Of a stretch of DNA of 64,000 nucleotides, positions 53,793 to 61,733 are shown piece by piece (the first letter of the stretch is position 1; every line of letters begins with the position of its first letter). A program made the position numbers and the translations under genes. Source of the stretch: an uncultured Eubacterium sp. (lineage in GTDB: Bacteria; Bacillota; Clostridia; Lachnospirales; Lachnospiraceae); assembly GCA_947642745.1 (NCBI GenBank), contig CANRTU010000003.1, forward strand, positions 1-64,000, given 5' to 3'. The notes under the pieces are model-generated. The model had not been told where the DNA came from, searched no databases, and saw only the letters and a list, made by a program, of their open reading frames with translations.

Positions 53793-54202
53793 CATTTCTT
53801 TATTGATTTATAGTAGCCGCCAATCATGCGCCCTATTTCGTTGACTTTGCGGGATATGTTTTCATATTTCTTCAATGACAGACAAGGCTTTCTGCTTCTC
53901 ATGTATTGTGGGTCAGCGGCTAACCGTATCAGGTGGCGCAACACGTCCACTTCATTGTCCAACTCCCCCAGCGTTGTCTTTTTATAGTGCTTGTTTTCCA
54001 GCGTCACGACAAGCCGCAGGATTGAAAGCATTGTTTCCCGTATATCGTCAGCAAGTTTTCTTTGCGCCCGTGGAAACTGTTCAATTTCCGGGTTCGTGTA
54101 AAGTATCAGCTCATACACTTTGTTTTTCGTTTTGAAGTCTTCTGCCGTTGCATTGTCCCGTACCGGGTCAAGCTCCGGCAGGCTTTGTGCTTCCTCTGCC
54201 AT
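53792..54202 (-). CDS. avd: DGR accessory variability determinant (Avd)
   Basis: 136 residues, helical, matching the Avd four-helix bundle: DFKTKNKVYELILYTNPEIE at the start, FPRAQRKLADDIRETMLSILRLVV in the middle, and the basic end KYENISRKVNEIGRMIGGYYKS. Avd forms a basic pentamer that binds the reverse transcriptase and TR RNA. The ATG at 54202 has GGGGTG before it. Order is target, avd, TR, RT, the same as in the Bordetella phage BPP-1 system. Confidence 0.9.
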   Translation of the reverse strand: MAEEAQSLPELDPVRDNATAEDFKTKNKVYELILYTNPEIEQFPRAQRKLADDIRETMLSILRLVVTLENKHYKKTTLGELDNEVDVLRHLIRLAADPQYMRSRKPCLSLKKYENISRKVNEIGRMIGGYYKSIKK

Positions 54203-54237
54203 TTTTCACCCCGCATTTTTTCTTTTTTTCAGGTCAA

Positions 54238-54259
54238 AGGGCTGGCTGCCGCCAGCCCT
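54238..54259. other. Hairpin/cruciform next to the variable repeat
   Basis: AGGGCTGGC and GCCAGCCCT make a perfect 9-bp GC-rich stem with a 4-base loop, 28 bases past the target-gene stop and 38 bases past VR. On the coding strand the loop is GGCA, of the GRNA form described for target-recognition hairpins of phage DGRs. No T-run follows on either strand, so a plain terminator is unlikely. Confidence 0.65.
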
Positions 54260-54285
54260 CCAGTTCATCAGTTTACAGTTTACAG

Positions 54286-55338
54286 TTATTCAACAAAAGC
54301 GGAACGGAACGCCACACTGTAGTCGCTGCTAGAACGGGGGCCGTCCAAGTACAACGCCGCAACGCCACCGCTGGAAGTGTTGTGGAAACTCGAACCCCGG
54401 AAAAGCAGTCTTTCGCCGTGATTTCTCGCCCAATAATGCCCCGGTGACTTCATGCCAGCTTCCGGGAAAAGCCCTGCTGCAATCAGGATTTTAGGAATTG
54501 TCACGCCTGCTACTGCTGCCGTTGTCTTAAATACCCCGTTTGTATCGTTGCTGTCAGTTGTCCTTGTCGTTACGCTTGTATTTATGCGCAGTGTTGCGTC
54601 ACTTGCGCTGGTCCTGTCAATCTTCAATGTCCCTGCCGTCCCCGGTTCCACAAGTGTTCCGTTTGGCATGATTGCTTTCCACTCTGTACTATTTTCTCCC
54701 ATGCTGCAATCAGGCTTCATTGCGTGACCATACGGGATAATCTGTATTTCACCGTCTACCAGACGCATACCCGATACCCACTCCCAGCAGTTTCCGCAAA
54801 GGTCAGCAATGCCCGCCGCACTGTGGTCATGGTTCCATGTTACCGGTCCGCTTCCCGTTGCAGTCCTGCCGCCTTTGTGGCTTCCATCTATGTAGGTATT
54901 CACGCCCCGTTCCCATGCGTTTTCATAGCTTGCGTCCCAGTTCGTGTTCCCTCTCGGAATGGTCCCGTTTTTCTCTGCCCATAACATAAGTGCTGCAAAA
55001 ACGCCGTTCTGGTTCAAGTGCCAGCCTGCACCCTTTTTGCGGCAATACTGCAGTGCTTGGTCAAAATTGACATAGCAGCGTGGGTCTTTCATTGGCAGGG
55101 AATATGCACGGTCATTCACAACACAGTTGATATACTTAGATACCCATATCACGTCTTTTTCTTCCCCGTCAATAATCCACCACGGCAATACTTCCTGTGT
55201 GCCGCCTGCAATAATGTCAGAAAACTTCATCTTAGGGACCCCCACCATGATTGACGGTTTCCCTACATCATCAAGAATTACTTTGTTATTGCCGCCAAAT
55301 GAAGCCACGGCAAGTGCCAAATCATCAAAATTGCTCAT
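54286..55338 (-). CDS. DGR-diversified tail tip protein (FGE/C-type-lectin fold)
   Basis: 350 residues. The C-terminal two-thirds are an FGE-sulfatase/C-type-lectin domain, with RGNTNWDASYENAWERG, VTWNHDHSAAGIADLCGNCW and EWVSGMRL as the usual markers. It ends with the variable repeat (residues 312-347): LFRGSSF..., with positions 313, 319, 323, 330, 332, 333, 337, 339, 340 and 341 differing from the template. These should form the ligand-binding face. The N-terminal 90 residues likely attach it to the tail. No sulfatase-maturing activity is implied. It is probably the receptor-binding protein. Confidence 0.95.
   Translation of the reverse strand: MSNFDDLALAVASFGGNNKVILDDVGKPSIMVGVPKMKFSDIIAGGTQEVLPWWIIDGEEKDVIWVSKYINCVVNDRAYSLPMKDPRCYVNFDQALQYCRKKGAGWHLNQNGVFAALMLWAEKNGTIPRGNTNWDASYENAWERGVNTYIDGSHKGGRTATGSGPVTWNHDHSAAGIADLCGNCWEWVSGMRLVDGEIQIIPYGHAMKPDCSMGENSTEWKAIMPNGTLVEPGTAGTLKIDRTSASDATLRINTSVTTRTTDSNDTNGVFKTTAAVAGVTIPKILIAAGLFPEAGMKSPGHYWARNHGERLLFRGSSFHNTSSGGVAALYLDGPRSSSDYSVAFRSAFVE
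54297..54406 (-). repeat. DGR variable repeat (VR)
   Basis: It is aligned to TR 53621-53730 without gaps. Eleven mismatches, all at template adenine (T on the plus strand: 53641, 53645, 53648, 53653, 53665, 53666, 53669, 53675, 53695, 53708, 53726). The last 20 bases, identical in both, contain no adenine and form a GC-rich end like the IMH element. Upstream of 54406 similarity drops and a 6-base gap is needed. Confidence 0.97.
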
Positions 55339-55341
55339 TTT

Positions 55342-55692
55342 TTATTCCTCCAATCCCCACAAAATCAGTGTGCAAAGTGTCATATCAAAATCAATCGGCA
55401 TAGGTACTTCCCGGACTTCCCCGTTTTCGTCCACGCCGTCTTCTATCATGTCATACCTGCGGGCTGGTATCACGATTTCTGCCGCATACTTCTGCGCCTT
55501 GCCGCCTGTACCGATTACCACGCCATCTTCCGTGTCAATGCAAATGTCAAGCGTCACTTCATAATCTCTTTCCCTGCTTGCCAGATTTACGGACAATTCA
55601 TCATCACCGAAAACCAGCTTGTTTTTCTGCACTTCATATGCAATATGCTTTCCCGGTGTCTTTTCTACAACATTGATTTTCTTTGTAGCCAT
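55342..55692 (-). CDS. Phage structural protein, upstream of the DGR target
   Basis: 116 residues starting MATKKINVVEKTPGKHIAYE; AAAGGAGG lies upstream. It is predicted all-beta with a few acidic loops (CIDTEDGVVIGTGGKAQKYA). It stops 4 bases before the target gene. It may be a chaperone or anchor for the diversified protein. The family is not recognised. Confidence 0.7.
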   Translation of the reverse strand: MATKKINVVEKTPGKHIAYEVQKNKLVFGDDELSVNLASRERDYEVTLDICIDTEDGVVIGTGGKAQKYAAEIVIPARRYDMIEDGVDENGEVREVPMPIDFDMTLCTLILWGLEE

Positions 55693-55699
55693 CTTCCCT

Positions 55700-55861
55700 T
55701 TACCTCCTTTTGCTGTCCCTTGCTATCTCCCGGCTTCGTGCCGCTATTACTGCCGCTGCTTCCCTCTGCTCCGGGGTCCCTTTTCCCTGTACCCCAAAAG
55801 AACGCAACACATACGCTTCATGCTGCTTTGTTGCTTCCTGCTTTATGATTACATTTGCCAT
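55700..55861 (-). CDS. Small helical phage protein
   Basis: 53 residues: MANVIIKQEATKQHEAYVLR, then FGVQGKGTPEQREAAAVIAA and a basic end. The start overlaps the upstream stop codon (TGATG), and its own end carries the AAAGGAGG site of the next gene. Such tight coupling argues that it is real. Similar in size and place to XkdX-like tail peptides, but the sequence does not match that motif. Confidence 0.7.
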   Translation of the reverse strand: MANVIIKQEATKQHEAYVLRSFGVQGKGTPEQREAAAVIAARSREIARDSKRR

Positions 55862-56358
55862 CAATAAAAACCGCCTTTCACAAATACTTTCAGCTTTGCT
55901 TTTTTTGCGCTCCCGGTATACTCGATTTTGAACCCGTTCACAAGTTTTTGTGTCACTTCAATATCTCCTACGCTTCCCCCGGAACACTCCATGACTTCCG
56001 CTGTAACGGTATAGTCAAGATTGTTTCTCGGACGGGTCAATGCAACTGTTTTCACGGAATTATTGAACGGATATACCATGCTGTTTGTCAGCTCTACTTC
56101 CAGCACATCACCAGACAAGTTTTGTGTCTGCTGCTGCTGGTGTATCACCCCAATTGTCAGCAGTGCCGCAAGCTCACTGGCGTTTGAAATACCATCCTCC
56201 ATGTGATTGAAGTTTTTTGCGCTCTGCGGCGTTCCCTGCTGCAATATTTCCCCCTCAACTGGCGTGTGGGTTATTGTGCCATCTTCGTTCCGGCTTTCCG
56301 TGTACCTGTCTTCAAACTCCGTTACATGGTCCTGCCATTCTGTCCACTTGTAAGACAT
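55861..56358 (-). CDS. Tail fibre/side-tail protein
   Basis: 165 residues. VTEFEDRYTESRNEDGTITHTP and EILQQGTPQSAKNFNHMEDG are common in fibre proteins of clostridial phages. The middle is a helical stretch ending in a Gln-rich run (HQQQQTQN), followed by a beta-rich C-terminal domain. It probably connects the baseplate to the diversified tip encoded two genes on. The gene upstream ends 3 bases before its start. Confidence 0.78.
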   Translation of the reverse strand: MSYKWTEWQDHVTEFEDRYTESRNEDGTITHTPVEGEILQQGTPQSAKNFNHMEDGISNASELAALLTIGVIHQQQQTQNLSGDVLEVELTNSMVYPFNNSVKTVALTRPRNNLDYTVTAEVMECSGGSVGDIEVTQKLVNGFKIEYTGSAKKAKLKVFVKGGFY

Positions 56359-56361
56359 TGT

Positions 56362-56673
56362 TTACACCTCCTGTTCTACAAATTTGAATACAAAACGGTA
56401 CAATGCGCCCTCCTGTACGTCTGAAAGCTCTATTTTTTCCTCTTTCTCTGCCCATAACTGCTTGTTTTTGTTGTACAGTTCAACCTTTTGTATCGTTGCC
56501 GCCGTTTGAAGCTCCGGCGTAATGTTGATATACACCGCAACCCTGCCATCTTTCAGGCGTTCCCTGCGGTGTATTCGTACTTTCTCCGTCTTCCCGTTCA
56601 CTGTCACTTGTGCGTATGCAATGATAGTGTCAAGAAAGTCTTTGAAGTCTTCTATTGCCTGCGGTGTCAGCAT
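56362..56673 (-). CDS. Phage tail-region protein, function unknown
   Basis: 103 residues with an alpha/beta pattern: AIEDFKDFLDTIIAYAQVTV, then RIHRRERLKDGRVAVYINIT and a beta-rich end. It lies between tail protein I and the fibre gene in the same run, so it is probably a minor tail component. Its family is not recognised. Confidence 0.65.
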   Translation of the reverse strand: MLTPQAIEDFKDFLDTIIAYAQVTVNGKTEKVRIHRRERLKDGRVAVYINITPELQTAATIQKVELYNKNKQLWAEKEEKIELSDVQEGALYRFVFKFVEQEV

Positions 56674-56689
56674 GATTTTTCACCCCCTT

Positions 56690-58156
56690 TCATAGCTTCC
56701 GCTTATTCCCACAAAGAGTTGTTTTGTGCTGGAAAACTGCTGTCTGCACTTCTCCCCCTATGGTTCCGCCCCCTGCCTGCTGCCCCTCTGCGTTCCTCTG
56801 TGGCGTTTCTCCGGCGTTTTTCTGCCCTGCTGGTATATTTCTATACCCTAACGCATTTAACGCCGTTTCTGCGTCAATCTGTGTGTCAGAATGGCATAAT
56901 ATTGTATTGCGTTCCGGGGCGGTCCCTGCCTGCGGCATGGAAAACATAAAATCTTCTGCCGCTTCCTCCACCGTGACTGTTTCCCCGCTGTTCTTTCCCC
57001 TGCGGTTCCTGTCCGGGGCGGTCCCTGCTTCCGGGACGGAATACGGAAAACTTTCTTTTTCCGCTTCTGCCGCAATGACCGTTTCAACCGCTGCCCCCTT
57101 GTGGCTTCTCTGTGGCGTTTCTCCGGCGTTTTTCTGCCCTGCTGGTATATTTCTATACCCTAACGCATTTAACGCCGTTTCTGCGTCAATCTGCGTTGCA
57201 GAATAGCGGAATACAATATTGCGTTCCGGGACAGTTCCTGCTTCCGGGACTGAAAACGGAAAACCTGCCGCCCCGTCTTCCACCACAACGCCCGTTTCAA
57301 CTGCTGCCCCCTTGTGGCTTCTCTGTGGCGTTTCTCCGGCGTTTTTCTGCCCTGCTGGTATATTTCTATACCTGTTTGCTTTTAACGCCGTTTTTACGTC
57401 AATGCGGCTGTCAGAATGACGGAACACAACATTGCGCTGCGGGACGGTTCCTGCAAGCGGCGGCAGGAATATAAACCCAGCCGCTTCCGTCCCTACTACA
57501 ATACAACTGCCAGACTGTGCGCCCCTCCTGTTTCTTTGCGGGTATGTTCCAGCCAGCAGCCTGTTTGTCAGCGGGTTTTTGTATATAAAGCAATCTGTGT
57601 GGGTCATAATAGTACAGTAAATGCGTGACTGGTACACTATTTCATCAAGCCAGCTTGAAAGCCTTTTATACATCTTTACCGCATTTACTATTTCCCTGTA
57701 ACTTGCCGTTATCCTGTTTGACGATACATCACACACAATATGGAAGTGGTGCGGCTGCCCCTCATACTCGAACCATTCTTCTACTTCACTAATCGGGTAT
57801 AGCCCGCTTAGTCCTTTTTCTATTGCGTATTTTGTCCCCATTTTCTTGTGAACTTTCACGCTGTTTTTCAGTATGTCCCGCTTTGCCGCCAGCGGGTATG
57901 AATAGTCGTACCAGTCAACGTGCATATCAAAAGCAAGTATGTCAATCAGTTCTTCTGGCAATTCGTCAATCCTTGAATATATCAGTACATTATCAATTTC
58001 CGCACTCACGCCCAGCATTTGTTCTGTGACTGCTGCCGCCAGTGCTTTCATTTTCGGGTCCCGTTTCAGTGTTTCCGGCAGATAGTCCGCAAAGTTCGTG
58101 CTGTATATGTCCCTGCCGGGGCTTCTTATGCCTTTACCGTCAGCCAACTTCAACAC
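56690..58156 (-). CDS. Tail protein I (P2 gpI-like) with C-terminal repeats
   Basis: 488 residues. The N-terminal 200 residues match gpI proteins: YLPETLKRDPKMKALAAAVTE, IDELPEELIDILAFDMHVDW and AAKRDILKNSVKVHKKMGTK. The rest is unusual, built of repeats with the core YRNIPAGQKNAGETPQR (three copies) and the shorter AGTxPxRN (five variants). DNA of the repeats is almost identical (starting 56799, 57111, 57324). GpI is part of the baseplate wedge to which fibres attach, so the repeats may lengthen that attachment. Confidence 0.85.
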   Translation of the reverse strand: MLKLADGKGIRSPGRDIYSTNFADYLPETLKRDPKMKALAAAVTEQMLGVSAEIDNVLIYSRIDELPEELIDILAFDMHVDWYDYSYPLAAKRDILKNSVKVHKKMGTKYAIEKGLSGLYPISEVEEWFEYEGQPHHFHIVCDVSSNRITASYREIVNAVKMYKRLSSWLDEIVYQSRIYCTIMTHTDCFIYKNPLTNRLLAGTYPQRNRRGAQSGSCIVVGTEAAGFIFLPPLAGTVPQRNVVFRHSDSRIDVKTALKANRYRNIPAGQKNAGETPQRSHKGAAVETGVVVEDGAAGFPFSVPEAGTVPERNIVFRYSATQIDAETALNALGYRNIPAGQKNAGETPQRSHKGAAVETVIAAEAEKESFPYSVPEAGTAPDRNRRGKNSGETVTVEEAAEDFMFSMPQAGTAPERNTILCHSDTQIDAETALNALGYRNIPAGQKNAGETPQRNAEGQQAGGGTIGGEVQTAVFQHKTTLCGNKRKL

Positions 58157-59282
58157 CCCCGTTCAATACCTGCATTGTGTCCCGGACAATGCGTGCAACG
58201 TGCGTTTCTTCCACAACCCTGTATTCTGGTTTCCTCACCTCCACACGCTTCACCCCGGCTTCCATGATTTTCTGCACTAAATAAGACGGGTTTATATCCC
58301 GCCCCATTTTCCCGGTCTGCCATGTTATGTATTCCTCTACCGCCGCCCGTGTTTCCCGTTCAATGATACTGCTGCTTGCCTGCGTGTTCTTCTCAATCCA
58401 GAAAGTCAAATCAATTTCAAACGGGTCTTCTTCCGGCGCAGATACTATCACCGTATCTGTCAGCGGGCGCACATCATCAGCACTTAACTTTTCGTATATC
58501 TCCTGCAGTACCGCTTCTGTTGGCTGTTCGCCGCCCTGCAAAAGCACACGCACATCAACCACACCCGGCTCCGGCGTTGTTGCCGCAACGTCCACGACTG
58601 CTGCCGTCACTGATTTTGCGTGGTATATATAGCTGTTTGCCGGTCCTGCCGTTGAAAAGCTCTCCATGCTTTCCCTCATGCGCTCGTAATACTCTTTGTC
58701 TTCCTCCTGCTCTGCCCCGCCGCTGGTCTTCGTTATGTTCTCGACTTTCAAATAATAGTCGTATACGTCCACAATCTCTTTCACCCGCCCCGCCGCAAGG
58801 TCATTCCCAACGGTTCCAGCACTCTGGCACTTCCCGCCCACGTCACCATACGTACTTCCGGCAGGTATTTCCAGTTCTTCCGTTGTTTCAAAAACAAGTT
58901 CGTCAAAACTGATACGGGTCCCGGCAGGTATTATCACGCTTTGTTTCTGCGCTTCCGATATGTAGCACCTGAAAACTGTAACCGCTGGCTTTGCCGGAAG
59001 CCTTTCAATATCCTTGAAAAGCTCTGCAAGGCTGTCTAAATATTCCCCGTTTGCATACCGTGGCACGTTCTTTTTTGCGACTTCATCAATTAAAACCCTC
59101 TGCTGCACGACTATTGCCGCACACCACGCAAGAAAAAGCCTTTCCGGGGACGCTGGCTGCATTTTATAGTCTTTCCTGCCGCTTTCCCTCATAAAAAGTT
59201 CATACAAGGCAATCATATTGCTTTCTATGGTTTCCGTATCAGTTTCAAGAAACTGTATATCGGGGTATTCTCTAATCGCCAT
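58140..59282 (-). CDS. Baseplate protein J
   Basis: 380 residues from MAIREYPDIQFLETDTETIE; GGGGG lies upstream, and an in-frame start 18 bases earlier is less likely. The baseplate J hallmarks are AKSVTAAVVDVAATTPEPGVVDVRVL and VQKIMEAGVKRVEVRKPEY. It forms the baseplate wedge with gp25-like and gpI proteins, encoded on either side. It overlaps both neighbours by 11-17 bases. Confidence 0.93.
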   Translation of the reverse strand: MAIREYPDIQFLETDTETIESNMIALYELFMRESGRKDYKMQPASPERLFLAWCAAIVVQQRVLIDEVAKKNVPRYANGEYLDSLAELFKDIERLPAKPAVTVFRCYISEAQKQSVIIPAGTRISFDELVFETTEELEIPAGSTYGDVGGKCQSAGTVGNDLAAGRVKEIVDVYDYYLKVENITKTSGGAEQEEDKEYYERMRESMESFSTAGPANSYIYHAKSVTAAVVDVAATTPEPGVVDVRVLLQGGEQPTEAVLQEIYEKLSADDVRPLTDTVIVSAPEEDPFEIDLTFWIEKNTQASSSIIERETRAAVEEYITWQTGKMGRDINPSYLVQKIMEAGVKRVEVRKPEYRVVEETHVARIVRDTMQVLNGGVEVG

Positions 59283-59613
59283 CTTCTTCCACCCCCTCAA
59301 TTTCTACTACTGGTATCAATATCCCCTGCAACGGGTATGAATAGTCAGGCATTTCAAATGTCACGCCGCCTATTATTGCCCGTGGCTCGTATTCGTCTAT
59401 CTGGTCATAGATGTACGCCACAAGCATATTTTCCACCACGTTTATAGGTCTTTTCAAAAGCTCCCCCGGAAGTCCCAGCCCCCGCAACATAGGCGCAGAC
59501 TTCATCACCGTATCAAGTATTATTGCTACATTCTGCAATACTTCTTGATGTACGTTTGCCGGGGCAAGGTCTATGTTTTCCAGCAGTTTCCCGTCACCTC
59601 TTACAATCTCCAT
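59272..59613 (-). CDS. Baseplate wedge protein, gp25/gpW-like
   Basis: 113 residues. LQNVAIILDTVMKSAPMLRG, ENMLVAYIYDQIDEYEPRAI and the GGVTFEM region match the GPW/gp25 family of baseplate components. It is of usual length and overlaps the baseplate J gene. In contractile phages it helps trigger sheath contraction. Confidence 0.88.
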   Translation of the reverse strand: MEIVRGDGKLLENIDLAPANVHQEVLQNVAIILDTVMKSAPMLRGLGLPGELLKRPINVVENMLVAYIYDQIDEYEPRAIIGGVTFEMPDYSYPLQGILIPVVEIEGVEEDGD

Positions 59614-59619
59614 AAAAAA

Positions 59620-60021
59620 TCACCTCTTTGGATATTCTTTCAGCGTCACTTTGATTTTTGCCGCCCATAGGTTGCCTTTTTTATCAAACCTTTGCAGCTC
59701 AACGCTTCCTTTCTCCATCACCCACTTGTAATTTCCATACACCTTGCCGCCGATTACAAGCCGCCTTGCATATCCTTTTCTAATCATTTTCCGCATTTTC
59801 TTTATTTGTTTTAGCGGCGTTACCCCTAAAAATACAGAAAGCACCATTGAAAATGATATTGTTTCAATCTCTGGTCCCATGTACTCTATCAGGTCTGCTT
59901 TTATATGCCTGTCGTGCGTGGCGTACTTTGCGGAAAAGTCCCAGCTCATGCCGTCAAACGTCCGCACGAACTTGTCAGACACTTTGAAAGTCAGGTCCCC
60001 AAAACTTCCTATCTGTGCCAT
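59620..60021 (-). CDS. Tail protein, P2 gpU-like
   Basis: 133 residues. The gpU pattern is seen in IGSFGDLTFKVSDKFVRTFD, WDFSAKYATHDRHIKADLIE and the VFLGVTPLKQIKKMRKMI segment. GpU-type proteins cap the tail or link tube and baseplate. Its gene abuts the gpV-like gene (1 base gap) and is followed by gp25 after 6 bases. Confidence 0.85.
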   Translation of the reverse strand: MAQIGSFGDLTFKVSDKFVRTFDGMSWDFSAKYATHDRHIKADLIEYMGPEIETISFSMVLSVFLGVTPLKQIKKMRKMIRKGYARRLVIGGKVYGNYKWVMEKGSVELQRFDKKGNLWAAKIKVTLKEYPKR

Positions 60022-60405
60022 TTACTTTATACCTCCTAAAATGTACCCCTCCCCGTCCCCGTCTGGTATCATCAGGCAAAGAACCATGTCCCCTACTTCT
60101 GGAAGCCAGTATGCCAGCCACGCTTTATGCACTGTTGGGGACGGGTTGCGCACAACTTCATCATCATGGTATGAAGCGTTTATTGATACGTCCGTAACGT
60201 CATTTTTTATCCTGCCCGCTTCATCTTCCACCCACGCTTCCACCGTGTCATGTATGATATGCCGCTTTTGTATCAAAATGTGAAGCTCCCCGGATATAAT
60301 GCCGCCTTTGTCTCCAAACTTCACACGGGCTTTCATTTTCTTTTTGTCTACGCTCTGCACAATCCCTTTACGCACAATATTTTTCAGCTCTGTTATATCT
60401 GCCAT
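60022..60405 (-). CDS. Baseplate assembly protein, gpV-like spike
   Basis: 127 residues. KGIVQSVDKKKMKARVKFGD at the start and AYWLPEVGDMVLCLMIPDGD near residue 105 are the OB-fold entry and the conserved patch of gpV/VgrG-tip proteins. The end, GYILGGI, is typical too. It is shorter than P2 gpV and lacks the long beta-helix, so the spike point may be another protein. The gene overlaps gpD by one base. Confidence 0.85.
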   Translation of the reverse strand: MADITELKNIVRKGIVQSVDKKKMKARVKFGDKGGIISGELHILIQKRHIIHDTVEAWVEDEAGRIKNDVTDVSINASYHDDEVVRNPSPTVHKAWLAYWLPEVGDMVLCLMIPDGDGEGYILGGIK

Positions 60406-61733
60406 TAGTACCCCTCCAATATCTGTTTTAATGACAAGTCAACCGTGTAGCCGTCAAGCAAATTGTGTTTCGCCTGTGTTACCTTGTATTTCTTGTCGAA
60501 CTGCTGGAAGCCTTTCAGCTTTACCGTAATACCCGCCACAAGTGATACATCACCCACGACTTTCAGGCTTGCCGTGTACTCCTGTGTATTCTTTTCCCGC
60601 AGGCGTTTTTTTGCCAGCCTGATTGCTTCCGCTTTGCTGTTCACCTTTTCATTTATTTCTAATGTCTGCCCCGTCCCGGTCTTGCTGTCCGGGGTGTATG
60701 TATATTCAATGGTTTCTTTGCTGTCCGGGTCCGTGTAGGAAACGTGGCATGAAGTATACGCCGTGTCCGTCAGCTTTGTACCCATTTTGTATGAAATAAT
60801 ATCCCCGCTGCCTTTTTTGAAAGTCTTCACTGCAGGCTTTTTGTCATACTCGGCAGCGTCATATATTACTATTGTCAAAGTCGTAACTTTCAATGCCATG
60901 CCCGCCGCATGACATAGCCCTTGTAAAAATTTAATGTCGGAAGTCTGCACCTGCTCTTTCCGCTTGTATGTCGGGTTTTCGCTGGCTTCATACATCAGTT
61001 TCAGCCCGTTTTTACCCGCTATTTCCTGCCCTATCCCTTTGAGTGATATTTTTTCCCACGCCTTGTTTTTCTTCTCCATTCGTAGCTTTGAAGTGTACGG
61101 GATTGACGTGCTTTTCACTGTTATTTTGTCAGGCGGTCCAGACATATCCACACTGTCAATTTCAAATGTCCCCATGTCCAGTGTTACGTCTTTCCCCGTG
61201 TCGTTCCAGTTCTTTTGCACCAGCACGGCAGATACAAGTTTCGGTTTCGCCCCGCTTGAACCGCCGGAACCTCCCGCCCCCTGCCCTTTTTCGCTTTCTT
61301 CCTTTTCTTTCACCGTGCTTGACGCTCCCCCGCCTGTTGTTATCTTGAATACCTGCCCCGGATATATCAAGTTAGGGTTTTTGATGTTATTTTCCTGCGC
61401 TATCTGTGGATATTTTGTGCCGCTTCCCAAATACTTTGAAGCAATCGCCCATAGGGTGTCCCCTCTCTGCACCACATAATTTATTGTTTTTTCATCTTCA
61501 ACTTTCTTTTCAACCTGCTTTTTGCTTTTTGAAGTCGTTGGCTTCACTTCCAGCCAATTCCCCAGCAGTTTGTTTTCCCGGTCTTCATAAGTTATCTGCA
61601 AGTCGTCCGTGCTGTCTTCTTCTTCGTCCGTGTAGGTTGCCCCCGTCAAATGCAGGTTGATGTTTTCCGGCACGTCCACGCCGTTGAACTTTAGTTTTAA
61701 CTGCACACGCCTTGCCAGTTTTTTATCGCTCAC
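60405..61733 (-). CDS. Late-control D-type tail hub protein with internal LysM
   Basis: 442 residues from the GTG at 61733, which overlaps the stop before it (GTGA). The gpD/XkdQ core is in two parts: residues 1-70 (KLARRVQLKLKFNGVDVPEN) and about 170-440 (MGTFEIDSVDMSGPPDKITV, LHAAGMALKVTT-like and the LKQILEGY end). Between them lies a LysM domain, INYVVQRGDTLWAIASKYLG and NLIYPGQVFKI. The hub sits at the centre of the baseplate; an embedded LysM could bind peptidoglycan at injection. Confidence 0.88.
   Translation of the reverse strand: MSDKKLARRVQLKLKFNGVDVPENINLHLTGATYTDEEEDSTDDLQITYEDRENKLLGNWLEVKPTTSKSKKQVEKKVEDEKTINYVVQRGDTLWAIASKYLGSGTKYPQIAQENNIKNPNLIYPGQVFKITTGGGASSTVKEKEESEKGQGAGGSGGSSGAKPKLVSAVLVQKNWNDTGKDVTLDMGTFEIDSVDMSGPPDKITVKSTSIPYTSKLRMEKKNKAWEKISLKGIGQEIAGKNGLKLMYEASENPTYKRKEQVQTSDIKFLQGLCHAAGMALKVTTLTIVIYDAAEYDKKPAVKTFKKGSGDIISYKMGTKLTDTAYTSCHVSYTDPDSKETIEYTYTPDSKTGTGQTLEINEKVNSKAEAIRLAKKRLREKNTQEYTASLKVVGDVSLVAGITVKLKGFQQFDKKYKVTQAKHNLLDGYTVDLSLKQILEGY

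Noticed and set aside
54286-55338. Target protein as a genuine formylglycine-generating enzyme
   Set aside because: The fold is shared, but the gene is in a tail operon, ends in a variable repeat, and no sulfatase gene is near.
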